This document shows, in pieces, positions 8,711 to 17,198 of a stretch of DNA of 64,000 nt (position 1 is the first letter of the stretch; each line of letters starts with the position of its first letter). Source of the DNA: Lachnospiraceae bacterium A4 (lineage in GTDB: Bacteria; Bacillota; Clostridia; Lachnospirales; Lachnospiraceae); NCBI GenBank assembly GCA_000403215.2, contig KE159529.1:69826-133825 (forward strand), read 5' to 3'. A program made the translations under genes and the position numbers. Below the pieces are notes generated by a model. It worked only from the letters and a program-made list of their open reading frames with translations, was not told the DNA's origin and made no database searches.

Positions 8711-8797
8711 GTACAAACTGAGCAGGCCGGGGCAGTGCCCTTGGAGCCGGGTCGCATTGCGACAGTGGATTTTGCACATCCGCGGGACAGTAGTTGC
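8711..8797 (+). ncRNA. NiCo (czcD) riboswitch aptamer
   Basis: The RNA between 8711 and 8797 follows the NiCo consensus as I recall it: ACTGAGCAGGC, a short GC stem, GAGCCGGG, a stem GTCGC-ATT-GCGAC (8751-8763), ACAG, a stem GTGGAT/ATCCGC (8765-8783), then GGGACAGT closing on the first strand. These purine-rich junctions hold Co(II)/Ni(II) in the known structure. It lies about 105 bases ahead of a cation efflux gene, which is where this class occurs. Some in vitro work has proposed Fe(II) sensing for the class, so the ligand in vivo is open. Confidence 0.88.
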
Positions 8798-8836
8798 TAA
8801 TACTGATACGTGGGTGTGTTTTTTTGTCCCGTTTTT
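8783..8836 (+). terminator. Riboswitch-controlled terminator
   Basis: CGGGACA (8783-8789) pairs with TGTCCCG (8825-8831), followed by TTTTT. The left arm is also the conserved GGGACAG of the aptamer. Metal-bound aptamer and terminator therefore exclude each other, so metal should switch transcription on. Confidence 0.8.
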
Positions 8837-8903
8837 CAGGCATATGGACACATTTTCAGTACTGGCGCAATACTGGAACTAATGTTTTGGAAAGGCGGGA
8901 TTT

Positions 8904-9794
8904 ATGATGAAATCTGTAAATGAATTTGAAAAAGTAGCGATGAATGTTTCCACAGTGAGCATTGTGGGAAATGTCCTGCTGTCCGCATTTAAGCTGCTTG
9001 CGGGGGTTCTTGCCTCCTCCGGGGCGATGGTCAGCGATGCGATACACTCTGCGTCGGACGTGATCAGTACGGTTGTGGTTATCATTGGAATCAGGCTCTC
9101 TGGGAAGGCATCGGACAAAGAACATCCCTATGGGCATGAGCGCATGGAGTGTGTGGCGGCAATCCTCCTTGCGACCATTCTGGCATTTACGGGATTGGGC
9201 ATTGGCTATACCGCCATCGCAAAAATATTATCGGGGAATTATGGAGATCTCACCGTGCCGGGCGTACTGGCGCTTGTGGCAGCGCTCGTGTCGATTGTGG
9301 TGAAGGAGGGCATGTACTGGTATACCAGAAGCCATGCGAAAAAAATCAGTTCAAGTGCACTGATGGCAGATGCATGGCATCACCGCTCGGACGCGCTCTC
9401 GTCGGTGGGCGCGCTGGTCGGCATTGCGGGGGCAAGGCTTGGCTATCCGGTTTGCGACGCGGTTGCCAGCCTGTGTATTTGCTTTTTTATAGAGAAGGCG
9501 GCGTATGATATTTTTAAGGATGCCATAGACAAGATGGTTGACAAGGCATGTGATGAGAACTTGGAGGACAGTCTGAAGCACTGCGCGCTGGAACAGGAGG
9601 GGGTGCTGGGTGTGGACCTTCTGCGCACGAGGGTTTTTGGCAACCGTGTCTATGTGGATATCGAGATCAGCGCAGATGGCGATGCCTCGCTTCGGGATGC
9701 GCACAAGATTGCGGAGCATGTGCATGACGCCATAGAGCAGAGCTTTTCCAGTGTAAAACATATTATGGTGCATGTAAATCCAGTGGATACTTGA
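8904..9794 (+). CDS. Cation diffusion facilitator, probably Ni/Co efflux
   Basis: This 296-aa inner-membrane antiporter of the CDF family exports divalent metals in exchange for protons. It has six predicted membrane helices, the DAIHSASD metal site in helix 2, the KEHPYGHERME loop, the DAWHHRSDALSS site in helix 5, and a C-terminal ferredoxin-like dimerisation domain from about residue 210 (GVLGVDLLRTRVFGNRVYVDIEI). The riboswitch upstream argues for Ni/Co rather than Zn. It is followed directly by its own terminator and is a single-gene unit. Confidence 0.92.
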   Translation: MMKSVNEFEKVAMNVSTVSIVGNVLLSAFKLLAGVLASSGAMVSDAIHSASDVISTVVVIIGIRLSGKASDKEHPYGHERMECVAAILLATILAFTGLGIGYTAIAKILSGNYGDLTVPGVLALVAALVSIVVKEGMYWYTRSHAKKISSSALMADAWHHRSDALSSVGALVGIAGARLGYPVCDAVASLCICFFIEKAAYDIFKDAIDKMVDKACDENLEDSLKHCALEQEGVLGVDLLRTRVFGNRVYVDIEISADGDASLRDAHKIAEHVHDAIEQSFSSVKHIMVHVNPVDT

Positions 9795-9811
9795 AAGGGT
9801 ATCCACTTTTT
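9782..9811 (+). terminator. Terminator overlapping the CDF stop codon
   Basis: AGTGGATAC (9782-9790) and GTATCCACT (9799-9807) form a perfect 9-base stem followed by a T run. The left arm lies in the last codons of the CDF gene. Confidence 0.85.
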
Positions 9812-9977
9812 ATGCGCAGACCGTCTATACTTTGTATCTGTCAAGGATATCTCAGCGACACATCTTTGCAGTATCATATATATGCATATTTCCTTATGCG
9901 GCTGTGTGCATAACTTTATGCTGAGCGGTCGGTCTTTTCGGCCGCCAGTATCATCCAGATGCTTGCTGAAGGAGTTA

Positions 9978-10004
9978 GATTGAAAAATCAGAGATTTTTC
10001 AATC
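9978..10004. repeat. Perfect 12-base inverted repeat in an intergenic region
   Basis: GATTGAAAAATC-AGA-GATTTTTCAATC is a perfect stem with a 3-base loop. It is followed by CGGCAAATTTGTGC and a GC-containing stretch before the response regulator gene. The downstream strand has no T run beyond the stem, so it is not a clear terminator. It may be a REP-like repeat or the leader of the regulator mRNA. The rest of 9812-10116 has no gene. Confidence 0.5.
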
Positions 10005-10116
10005 GGCAAATTTGTGCTGATGCCCAAATTCGCGAGCTGTCGGCAGCATGGAGGATTAGTGTGAAATATCACACGTATTATTTGTGCTGCTGCTTGGCGG
10101 CGGAATGGAGATTCAT

Positions 10117-10815
10117 ATGACATACCGAATCGTATTGATTGAGGACGACCCGCAGATTTGCGAGATTCTCACGGACTATCTGACCGCACAGACGGACAAT
10201 GCGTTTGTGGTGGATTGCGCCAATGACGGGGAAAAGGGTTTTGAGCGGATTGTGGCAGGACAGTATGACCTTGTGCTGCTGGATATTATGCTGCCGCACA
10301 TGGACGGATTTGCGCTGTGCAGGGAGATGCGCAGATTTAGTGATGCCCCGGTCATTTTTATCACGGCGCGGGGGCGGGAGGAGGACAAGCTGCGCGGATA
10401 TCATCTGGGCTGCGATGACTATCTGGTCAAGCCGTTTTCGCTGCCCATACTCCATGCAAAGATGCTGGCGCTCCTGCGGCGCGCGAAGGGCATGGTGCAG
10501 CAGCCGGTGCTGGCGGCGGGCGGGATTTTGCTGGAGCCAGAGCGGTACAGGGTGTGCTGCGATGGAGAGGAGAAGGACTTCTCGTACAAGGAGTATGAAC
10601 TGTTAAAATACTTGCTCGAGCACAAGGAGAAGGTCTGCACGCGGGAGGAACTGCTGACACAGATTTGGGGATATGATTTCGAGGGAAATGACAGGGTGGT
10701 GGATAATCATATCAAAAAAATACGCAAAAAGTTAGGCGCGCAGGGGCGGCAGATTCGGACCGTTTTCAGAAAAGGATACCAGTTGAAGGAGGATAAAAAG
10801 AATGATGAAAAATAA
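10117..10815 (+). CDS. OmpR-family response regulator
   Basis: The ATG at 10117 (MTYRIVLIEDDPQICEIL) follows TGGAG. The receiver domain has the acidic pair EDD, the phospho-acceptor Asp in LVLLDIMLPHMDGF and the Lys in LVKPFS. The C-terminal winged helix ends in VVDNHIKKIRKKLG and IRTVFRKGYQL. The kinase gene downstream overlaps its end by 14 bases, so the two form one translational unit. The kinase is truncated, so phosphorylation may come from elsewhere. Confidence 0.92.
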   Translation: MTYRIVLIEDDPQICEILTDYLTAQTDNAFVVDCANDGEKGFERIVAGQYDLVLLDIMLPHMDGFALCREMRRFSDAPVIFITARGREEDKLRGYHLGCDDYLVKPFSLPILHAKMLALLRRAKGMVQQPVLAAGGILLEPERYRVCCDGEEKDFSYKEYELLKYLLEHKEKVCTREELLTQIWGYDFEGNDRVVDNHIKKIRKKLGAQGRQIRTVFRKGYQLKEDKKNDEK

Positions 10816-11635
10816 TAGAAACAATAGGGACGAACATATGTTTTTAAAGATCTGGCTGCGGACAGGGCTTCCAATCCTGCTGATATCCGCCGCTGCATTG
10901 TTTTTAGTTGCAGGACTGCTTCTGAGTGCGGTGGAGATGCTCGGCGGCCAGCGGATCGGTCAAATCGGGACAGAGCTTGCGCTGATTCTGTCAAAGCAGG
11001 ATTTGACGGACAGGGCAGCAGCAGAAAACAATCTCAGGCTAGAAATATTTCATATGATCGGGATTTTGTTTGATGAGGACGGCAATGTGGCGGCAGAGAC
11101 GAAGCTGAGCGAGTATACCGGGGCGGACGAGGAGCGTCTGGCAAGCTATCAGATGCTGCGGGAGAGGCTTCTCGAGGAACGCACTGGAAAGCTTGTCAAG
11201 GGATTTTATCCATTTGGGGAGAATCACTGGTATGGGGAGCAGCGGATTCAGACACCGCAGGGAACTTATACGCTCTGTTATGCCGGCGTGACCTCGACAT
11301 GGGCTGGCTGGCGGGATAAACTGCTGATGGCAGGGGCAGGAATTTTTGCGCTGATGGCTTTATTGACAGTCGGTATTGCCCGAAGCTATTTTAAGATTTA
11401 CAAGAAACAGCAGGCAGTTGAGGAGAATTTCAGACAACAGGTCAACACACTTGCGCACCGTCTGAAAACACCGATGATGGTGATCTCAGGATACTCAGAA
11501 AACCTGCTTGCAGAAATCCAGACAGAAAAACGGGCACAGTACACGCAGAAGCTTCTGGAGAATGTCCATAAAATGAATGGGCTTGTGGAAGAAATGCTCG
11601 AGTACACAGCCAGAAGGCAGACAAATCTCCATTGA
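10802..11635 (+). pseudogene. Sensor histidine kinase lacking its ATPase domain
   Basis: The 277-aa frame has a membrane helix near residues 20-45, an extracytoplasmic sensor region, a second helix near 178-198, and a HisKA domain with the phospho-acceptor His in NTLAHRLKTPMMVISGYS. It stops right after LVEEMLEYTARR. The HATPase domain (about 110 residues) is absent, and only 86 bases separate the stop from the next start codon. Shifting frame near the stop gives LTESGCRVTV, which looks like the linker before an ATPase domain, so a frameshift plus deletion is likely. It cannot phosphorylate itself. Confidence 0.75.
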
Positions 11636-11721
11636 GGACGCATTCCACTTCTGAGCGCAACAAGGGTTTGACAGAATCGGGCTGTCGTGTTACGGTATAG
11701 GGGGTGAGATTGGAGGTCATA

Positions 11722-12594
11722 ATGGAATATAATAAAAAGGAAGGAATCGGTAAAAAATTTGTAGAGGGGCTTCTCGTAAGCGTTGTGATTATGGGGCTGT
11801 TTTTCCTGTTGCAGCTTTTGCTCGGCTCTGTGAGCGTGCTGGCGGCAGTGACAGCGTGTATCCTTCAGACAGACATGGATATTCAGGAGGCGCAGCGCGC
11901 CGCCATACAGATTTTCATGGACAGTAATTTCATGACGATGCTGACGGTGGTATCCACCTTTGCGATGGCTGTTTTCTCGGTGCCGGCGTACTGGCTGGTC
12001 TGGGGCAGGAGAAGGACAGCGCAGGACAAGCAGTATTTCAGGGAAAAGGTGCTGCGGGTCAGAACATTTTCCATGATTGTGATAGGCTGCGTGGGGCTGT
12101 ATTATCTGGCGCTTTTGATTGCGGCTGCCATCGCTGTGGCAAGCCCGGAGACGATGGAAACGTATAATGACATGATGGATACCGCGCTTGGCGGCAGTCA
12201 GCTTCTGGCGATGCTTGCGGCGGTGATCTTGGCGCCGGTCAATGAAGAGTGCATTATGAGAGGGTTGATTTTGAAGCATTTACAGCAGTATTTTTCGACG
12301 CCGGCGGTGATTCTGATACAGGCAGTCATGTTTGGCATTTTTCATGCAAACTGGGTGCAGGGGCTCTATGTGCTGCCGGTGGGCGCCGCGCTTGGCTATG
12401 TGGCGGTAAAGTGCTGCTCCGTGCTGCCATGTATTTTTATGCATTTATTATACAATTCGCTCTCATTTGTGGTGTTTATGCTTCCAGACTTTTGCCAGAC
12501 AGGTGTGTTTGCCATCGGTGCGGTGGTGGTGAGCGCGGCGGCTGTGTGGTACTTGGGAAAGACCGCGCACGCAGAGCAGGAGCAGACGGTTTAG
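11722..12594 (+). CDS. CPBP-family intramembrane metalloprotease
   Basis: The ATG at 11722 lies behind TTGGAGG. The roughly 290-aa product has about eight membrane helices and the CPBP (Abi, Rce1-like) signature: NEECIMRGLILKHL (EExxxR), FGIFHANWVQG (FxxxH) and HLLYNS. Family members cleave peptides in the membrane or protect against bacteriocins; the substrate here is unknown. It begins directly after the deletion scar in the kinase gene and is followed 25 bases later by a MATE transporter gene. Confidence 0.88.
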   Translation: MEYNKKEGIGKKFVEGLLVSVVIMGLFFLLQLLLGSVSVLAAVTACILQTDMDIQEAQRAAIQIFMDSNFMTMLTVVSTFAMAVFSVPAYWLVWGRRRTAQDKQYFREKVLRVRTFSMIVIGCVGLYYLALLIAAAIAVASPETMETYNDMMDTALGGSQLLAMLAAVILAPVNEECIMRGLILKHLQQYFSTPAVILIQAVMFGIFHANWVQGLYVLPVGAALGYVAVKCCSVLPCIFMHLLYNSLSFVVFMLPDFCQTGVFAIGAVVVSAAAVWYLGKTAHAEQEQTV

Positions 12595-12619
12595 GAAAAT
12601 GCGGCATGGAGGGATTCAT

Positions 12620-14008
12620 ATGGCAGTTAGTAAATCTGACAAGAGGACAGAACTTTTTGAAAGTGCAGCGATACCCAAGGCGGTCGCGTCACTTTGTGTT
12701 CCAACGATTATCAGCTCGCTGGTGATGGTGCTCTACAATCTGGCGGACACGTATTTTGTGGGCATGTTAAATGACCCTGTGCAGAACGCGGCAGTCACGC
12801 TCGCAGGGCCTGTGCTGCTCGCGTTCAACGCGGTCAACAACCTGTTTGGCGTGGGCAGCTCGAGCATGATGAGCCGGGCGCTTGGGCGCAAGGACTATGA
12901 CACGGTGCATCGAAGCTCTGCCTTTGGCTTTTACTGTGCGCTGGTGTGCGGCGTGTTCTTCTCGCTGCTGTGCACGGCGGGCAAGGCGCCGCTGCTGGTG
13001 CTTTTGGGCGCAGACGAAGTGACCTTGCAGGCGACATCGGAATACATGCGGTGGACAGTCACATGGGGCGCAGTGCCCGCGATTTTGAATGTGGTGCTGG
13101 CGTATATGGTGCGCTCGGAGGGCGCCGCGTTTCACGCTAGCGCCGGAACCATGAGCGGATGTCTTTTGAACATTGTGCTGGATCCCATTTTTATACTGCC
13201 GCAGGGGCTTGGTCTGGGCGCCGCAGGCGCGGGGCTTGCCACGTTTATCTCAAACTGTGTGGCGTGTACATATTTTTTTATATTGATATATAAAAAGCGA
13301 AACAGCACTTGTGTCTGCCTCCGCCCCTCGCAGTTTTGCCTAAAGGGGGCGATTGTGCTCGGCGTATGCGGTGTGGGGATCCCCGCCTCCATACAAAATC
13401 TGCTGAATGTGACAGGAATGACAATACTCAACAATTTTACGTCCGTGTTTGGCGCCGATGCGGTCGCGGCGATGGGAATCACACAGAAGATTTATATGGT
13501 GCCGATGTATGTCTGCATGGGCGTTTCGCAGGGCATCATGCCGCTGGTGAGTTATAATTATGCCAGTGGCAACCAGAAGCGCATGAAGTCGGCGATCGTG
13601 TTTGCAGGGGAGATCAGCATAGGTTTTATCACGGCGGCGGCAGTGTTTTTCTTCCTCGGCGCCGAGGGGGTGGTGCGGTTCTTTATGGACAATCCGCCGA
13701 TTATCAACTACGGAATCCGGTTTTTGCGGGGATTCTGTCTCGGATTGCCGTTTCTGTGTATGGATTTTCTTGCAGTCGGTGTTTTCCAGGCACTCGGTTT
13801 TGGGAAAAACGCGCTTATTTTTGCCATCATGAGAAAAATTGTGTTAGAGATACCAGCGCTGTATCTGCTAAACTATCTGTTTCCGCTGTACGGGCTTGCC
13901 TATGCGCAGTTTGTGGCGGAGTTTGTGCTTGCGATTGCGGCGGTGGCGGAGCTTTTGCTGATTTTTCGCAGGCTTGGCAGGAAACAGGAGTACGTTGAGG
14001 ATGTATAG
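12620..14008 (+). CDS. MATE-family efflux transporter
   Basis: The start at 12620 has GGAGGG at the right distance. The 462-aa protein has twelve predicted membrane helices and typical MATE stretches (VPTIISSLVMVLYNLADTYF near the start, GVGSSSMMSRALG, PASIQNLLNVTG and GVSQGIMPLVSYNYASG in the second half). It exports organic cations or drugs, driven by sodium or protons. It is closely packed between the CPBP and S1-protein genes. Confidence 0.9.
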   Translation: MAVSKSDKRTELFESAAIPKAVASLCVPTIISSLVMVLYNLADTYFVGMLNDPVQNAAVTLAGPVLLAFNAVNNLFGVGSSSMMSRALGRKDYDTVHRSSAFGFYCALVCGVFFSLLCTAGKAPLLVLLGADEVTLQATSEYMRWTVTWGAVPAILNVVLAYMVRSEGAAFHASAGTMSGCLLNIVLDPIFILPQGLGLGAAGAGLATFISNCVACTYFFILIYKKRNSTCVCLRPSQFCLKGAIVLGVCGVGIPASIQNLLNVTGMTILNNFTSVFGADAVAAMGITQKIYMVPMYVCMGVSQGIMPLVSYNYASGNQKRMKSAIVFAGEISIGFITAAAVFFFLGAEGVVRFFMDNPPIINYGIRFLRGFCLGLPFLCMDFLAVGVFQALGFGKNALIFAIMRKIVLEIPALYLLNYLFPLYGLAYAQFVAEFVLAIAAVAELLLIFRRLGRKQEYVEDV

Positions 14009-14028
14009 AATGTGGAGGATAGGATAAA

Positions 14029-14868
14029 ATGTTTGAATTAGGGAAAAAGCAGCCGCTGCTCATTGTGAAGGAGCTGGATTTTGGCGTATATCTGGGCGAG
14101 ACGCTAAATGCTGCCATCGAGGACAGGGTACTATTGCCCAAAAAGCAGGTGCCGCAGGGAAGCGGGCTGGGCGACAGCGTTGAGGTGTTTTTGTACAAGG
14201 ATTCCAAGGACCGGATTATCGCGACGACAAACACACCGCTTTTGAGCGTGGGCGAGGTGGGAAAACTCAGAGTCTCACAGGTGACAAAGATCGGCGCCTT
14301 TCTGGACTGGGGGCTTGAGAAGGATGTATTGCTTCCATATAAAGAACAGACCGCCAAGGTTCAGGAGGGCGATGAAGTGCTGGTGGTGATCTACGTTGAC
14401 AAGAGCAGCCGCCTGGCAGCTACGATGAAGGTGTACCGTTATCTGCAATGCGGCAGTGACTACCAGAAGGAGGATATCGTGCGGGGCACGGTCTATGAGC
14501 TTCGGCAGGATATGGGCGCTTTTGTGGCGGTGGACGACCGTTTTTCAGCGCTGATTCCGGCCCGGGAACTCTACGGCGAGATTAAAGTGGGCGATGTGGT
14601 GTCAGCCCGCGTGTCTGCGGTGAAGGAGGACGGCAAGCTGGATTTGAGCCTGCGCGAGAAGGCATATTTACAGATTGGAAAAGATGCGGACAAGCTCGTT
14701 GCGCTGATGGAGCAGCATGGCGGTGCGCTGCCCTTTACAGACAAGGCAGACCCAGAGCTGATTCGCGCTGAGACAGGCATGAGCAAAAATGAGTTTAAGC
14801 GGGCGGTTGGCAATCTGCTGAAAAATCAGAAGATTGTCATCAATTCTGATAAAATATGCCTAAAATAA
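14029..14868 (+). CDS. CvfB-like S1 RNA-binding protein
   Basis: The 279-aa protein has the CvfB/YitL layout: an N-terminal region, consecutive S1-type OB folds (LRVSQVTKIGAFLDWGLEKDVLLP near residues 80-105 and GTVYELRQDMGAFVAVDDRFSALIP near 156-180), and a C-terminal winged helix (GMSKNEFKRAVGNLLKNQKI). CvfB affects virulence-factor expression in Staphylococcus; the role here is inferred as RNA binding. It follows the MATE gene with a short gap and ends at a terminator. Confidence 0.88.
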   Translation: MFELGKKQPLLIVKELDFGVYLGETLNAAIEDRVLLPKKQVPQGSGLGDSVEVFLYKDSKDRIIATTNTPLLSVGEVGKLRVSQVTKIGAFLDWGLEKDVLLPYKEQTAKVQEGDEVLVVIYVDKSSRLAATMKVYRYLQCGSDYQKEDIVRGTVYELRQDMGAFVAVDDRFSALIPARELYGEIKVGDVVSARVSAVKEDGKLDLSLREKAYLQIGKDADKLVALMEQHGGALPFTDKADPELIRAETGMSKNEFKRAVGNLLKNQKIVINSDKICLK

Positions 14869-14873
14869 AAGAA

Positions 14874-14894
14874 AGCAGCCCCGAAGGGCTGTTT
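14874..14894. terminator. Bidirectional terminator between cvfB-like gene and yjfB-like gene
   Basis: CAGCCC-CGAA-GGGCTG is followed by TTT on the plus strand and by CTTTCTTTTATTTT on the minus strand. It serves both converging genes. Confidence 0.75.
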
Positions 14895-14913
14895 CCGCAC
14901 AGTATGTAGTCCA

Positions 14914-15105
14914 TTACACACTGATGTCAATATTGGCGCCAACGCCGGGATTGACAGAGAGCTCCATCGCGGAAGCGTCAAGCATCTCGGTCATCGCAGC
15001 GGAGACAGAATCTGCCTGCTCCATTGTTTTTGCCAGCATGGCAGTGCCAACGTCCGTCAGAAGATTTGACTGTGCCATACGCATTGAAAGACCCGGTATA
15101 TCCAT
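14914..15105 (-). CDS. YjfB-family putative motility protein
   Basis: The 63-aa product starts MDIPGLSMRMAQSNLLTDVG at ATG 15105, with GGAGGG six bases upstream, and ends VNPGVGANIDISV. Both ends match the short YjfB family (Bacillus YjfB ends in a similar SIDI motif). Members are often controlled with flagellar genes, but the molecular role is unknown. The 240-base divergent region upstream contains TTTCGG-TAGAAATTG-CCGAAA but no convincing sigma-D promoter. The gene hints that the organism is motile. Confidence 0.75.
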   Translation of the reverse strand: MDIPGLSMRMAQSNLLTDVGTAMLAKTMEQADSVSAAMTEMLDASAMELSVNPGVGANIDISV

Positions 15106-15346
15106 AAGCAACCCTCCATTCCTGCTTACTTTGTAGGAAAAAATAGAACCTACTACGATATGTATTTCGGTAGAAATTGCCGAAAGCTAAAGAGCAGGAA
15201 TAAATACATTTAAAAAATGCATAAAAAAGTTGTCATCAGCTATAGATTTATTTGTATAAATGTATTAAAATGAAAACAGAATGCGATGAAAAGGACGGAA
15301 CGAATCAGTCTTTTTTGTGGATAATGTATAAGAAGGAGAGTGGCAT

Positions 15347-16435
15347 ATGATTTCAAATCAGATTATGCAGAATACCATCGAGGGAATCAAGGCGATTGCA
15401 AGAGTAGAGCTTTTCGTGGCGGATATCGATGGTAAGTTGGTGGCTTCCACCAAAACGACCGGAAACAGTTTTGAAGGTTCTGTGATAGAGTTCGTAAAGT
15501 CAGCCGCAGACAGCCAAGAGATACAGGGATGCCAGTTCTTTAAAATCTATGACGACCAGCAGTTAGAGTATATTCTGATCGCCAACGATGCGGGGGAAAA
15601 TGCTTACATGGTGGGGAAGATGGCAGCCTTTCAATTGCAGAATCTGATGGTGGCATACAAGGAGCGTTTTGACAAGGACAACTTTATCAAAAATCTGTTG
15701 TTGGACAACCTTCTTTTGGTGGATATCTACAGCCGCTCGAAGAAGCTTCATATACAGACGGATGTGAAACGCGCCGTTTTGATTGTGGAGTCCCAGAATG
15801 GGAAGGACGCAAATATTTTAGAAAAAGTGCGTGAGAATTTCGGGCAGAATGGCAGGGATTTTGTGACCGCAGTCGATGAGAACAATGTGATTGTGGTCAA
15901 GGAGATTGCGGACACCGAGACAAACCGCGATATCGACAAGTATGCGCGGGCGATCGAGGACAGTCTGGTCAAGGACGGCATCAAGGAGGTGCATATTTCC
16001 TATGGCACGAATGTGAAGGAGATCAAGGAGGTCAGCCGCTCTTACAAGGAGGCGAAGATGGCGCTCGATGTGGGCAAGATTTTCTTTGCCGAGCGGGATA
16101 TCATCGCGTACAGTGAGCTTGGCATCGGGCGTCTGATTTACCAGCTGCCGATTCCCTTGTGCAAGATGTTTATCAAGGAAATCTTTGGCGGAAAGAGCCC
16201 CGATGATTTTGATGAGGAGACACTCACGACCATCAATAAATTTTTTGAAAATTCCCTGAATGTATCGGAGACCTCAAGACAGCTTTTTATTCACCGCAAC
16301 ACACTGGTTTACAGGCTGGATAAACTGCAAAAGAGCACTGGTCTTGATCTGAGGATTTTTGAGGATGCGATCACGTTCAAGATCGCGCTGATGGTGGTGC
16401 GGTATATGAAATATATGGAATCGTTTGAATATTAA
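15347..16435 (+). CDS. PucR/CdaR-type helix-turn-helix regulator
   Basis: The 362-aa protein starts at ATG 15347 behind AAGGAGAG. The N-terminal region (1-130) resembles a sugar-diacid or PAS-like sensor. The middle (about 140-265) is a GGDEF-like degenerate domain with EVHISYGTNVKEIKEVSRSYKEAKMAL, and the C-terminus is the HTH_30 domain (FFENSLNVSETSRQLFIHRNTLVYRLDKLQKSTGLDL). It is placed directly before ftsE in the same direction, 25 bases away, so it may be in or control the division operon. Confidence 0.88.
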   Translation: MISNQIMQNTIEGIKAIARVELFVADIDGKLVASTKTTGNSFEGSVIEFVKSAADSQEIQGCQFFKIYDDQQLEYILIANDAGENAYMVGKMAAFQLQNLMVAYKERFDKDNFIKNLLLDNLLLVDIYSRSKKLHIQTDVKRAVLIVESQNGKDANILEKVRENFGQNGRDFVTAVDENNVIVVKEIADTETNRDIDKYARAIEDSLVKDGIKEVHISYGTNVKEIKEVSRSYKEAKMALDVGKIFFAERDIIAYSELGIGRLIYQLPIPLCKMFIKEIFGGKSPDDFDEETLTTINKFFENSLNVSETSRQLFIHRNTLVYRLDKLQKSTGLDLRIFEDAITFKIALMVVRYMKYMESFEY

Positions 16436-16460
16436 TAATTTATAGGAGTGGATCGAAAAG

Positions 16461-17198
16461 TTGAAAACAACAGGAACAAGAAGGCGTTTGGGTGCTGGCA
16501 TCAGCGATAAGGCGATTGTGATGGAGCATGTGAGCAAGGCTTACACCGTGGGCGTACCGGCATTAAATGACGTAAATCTGCATATAAATAAAGGAGAATT
16601 TGTTTTTATCGTGGGCGACAGCGGATCAGGAAAATCGACATTGATCAAGCTGCTGCTGCGTGAGCTTCTGCCCACATCGGGAAAAATCATTGTCAATGGA
16701 ACCGATGTGGTGCGGCTCAAAAGACGCGCAATTCCAAAGTTCCGCAGGAGTCTGGGGGTGGTGTTTCAGGATTTCAGGCTCTTAAAGGACAGGAATGTAT
16801 ACGACAATGTTGCCTTTGCACAGCGCATTATCCAGATGCCAAACAGGGAGATTCGGAAAAATGTGCCGTCAATCTTATCGACGGTGGGGCTTGCGGGGAA
16901 GTACAAGGCAAGGCCCAAGCAGCTTTCCGGCGGGGAACAGCAGCGTGTGGCGCTCGCGCGGGCGCTTGTCAACAAACCGCAGATTCTGCTCGCAGACGAG
17001 CCGACAGGAAACTTAGACCCAAAAAACTCGTGGGATATCATGAACCTGTTAGAGAAAATAAACAACAATGGAACCACTGTTCTAGTAGTCACGCACAATC
17101 GTGAGATTGTCAATGCCATGCAGAAGCGTGTTATCACTATGAAGAAAGGCATCATCGTCAGTGATGAGGAAAAAGGTGGCTACATCGATGAGGATTAA
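16461..17198 (+). CDS. ftsE: Cell-division ATP-binding protein FtsE
   Basis: This ABC ATPase pairs with FtsX to drive peptidoglycan hydrolases at the septum. Walker A is GDSGSGKST, the signature is [15 protein letters not shown], Walker B is [12 protein letters not shown] and the switch His is in VVTHN. The frame opens at TTG 16461 with AGGAG 12 bases upstream; an internal ATG at 16521 would remove about 20 poorly conserved residues and cannot be excluded. It overlaps ftsX by 11 bases. Confidence 0.93.
   Translation: MKTTGTRRRLGAGISDKAIVMEHVSKAYTVGVPALNDVNLHINKGEFVFIVGDSGSGKSTLIKLLLRELLPTSGKIIVNGTDVVRLKRRAIPKFRRSLGVVFQDFRLLKDRNVYDNVAFAQRIIQMPNREIRKNVPSILSTVGLAGKYKARPKQLSGGEQQRVALARALVNKPQILLADEPTGNLDPKNSWDIMNLLEKINNNGTTVLVVTHNREIVNAMQKRVITMKKGIIVSDEEKGGYIDED

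Noticed and set aside
11398-12279. Long minus-strand frame (293 aa)
   Set aside because: It lies antisense to the kinase and CPBP genes and is rich in His, Arg and Gln; no ribosome site or domain. It is a shadow of G+C-rich coding DNA.
15165-15185. TTTCGG/CCGAAA repeat as a sigma-D promoter of the yjfB-like gene
   Set aside because: The spacing and -35 part do not fit a flagellar sigma-factor promoter, so I did not call it.
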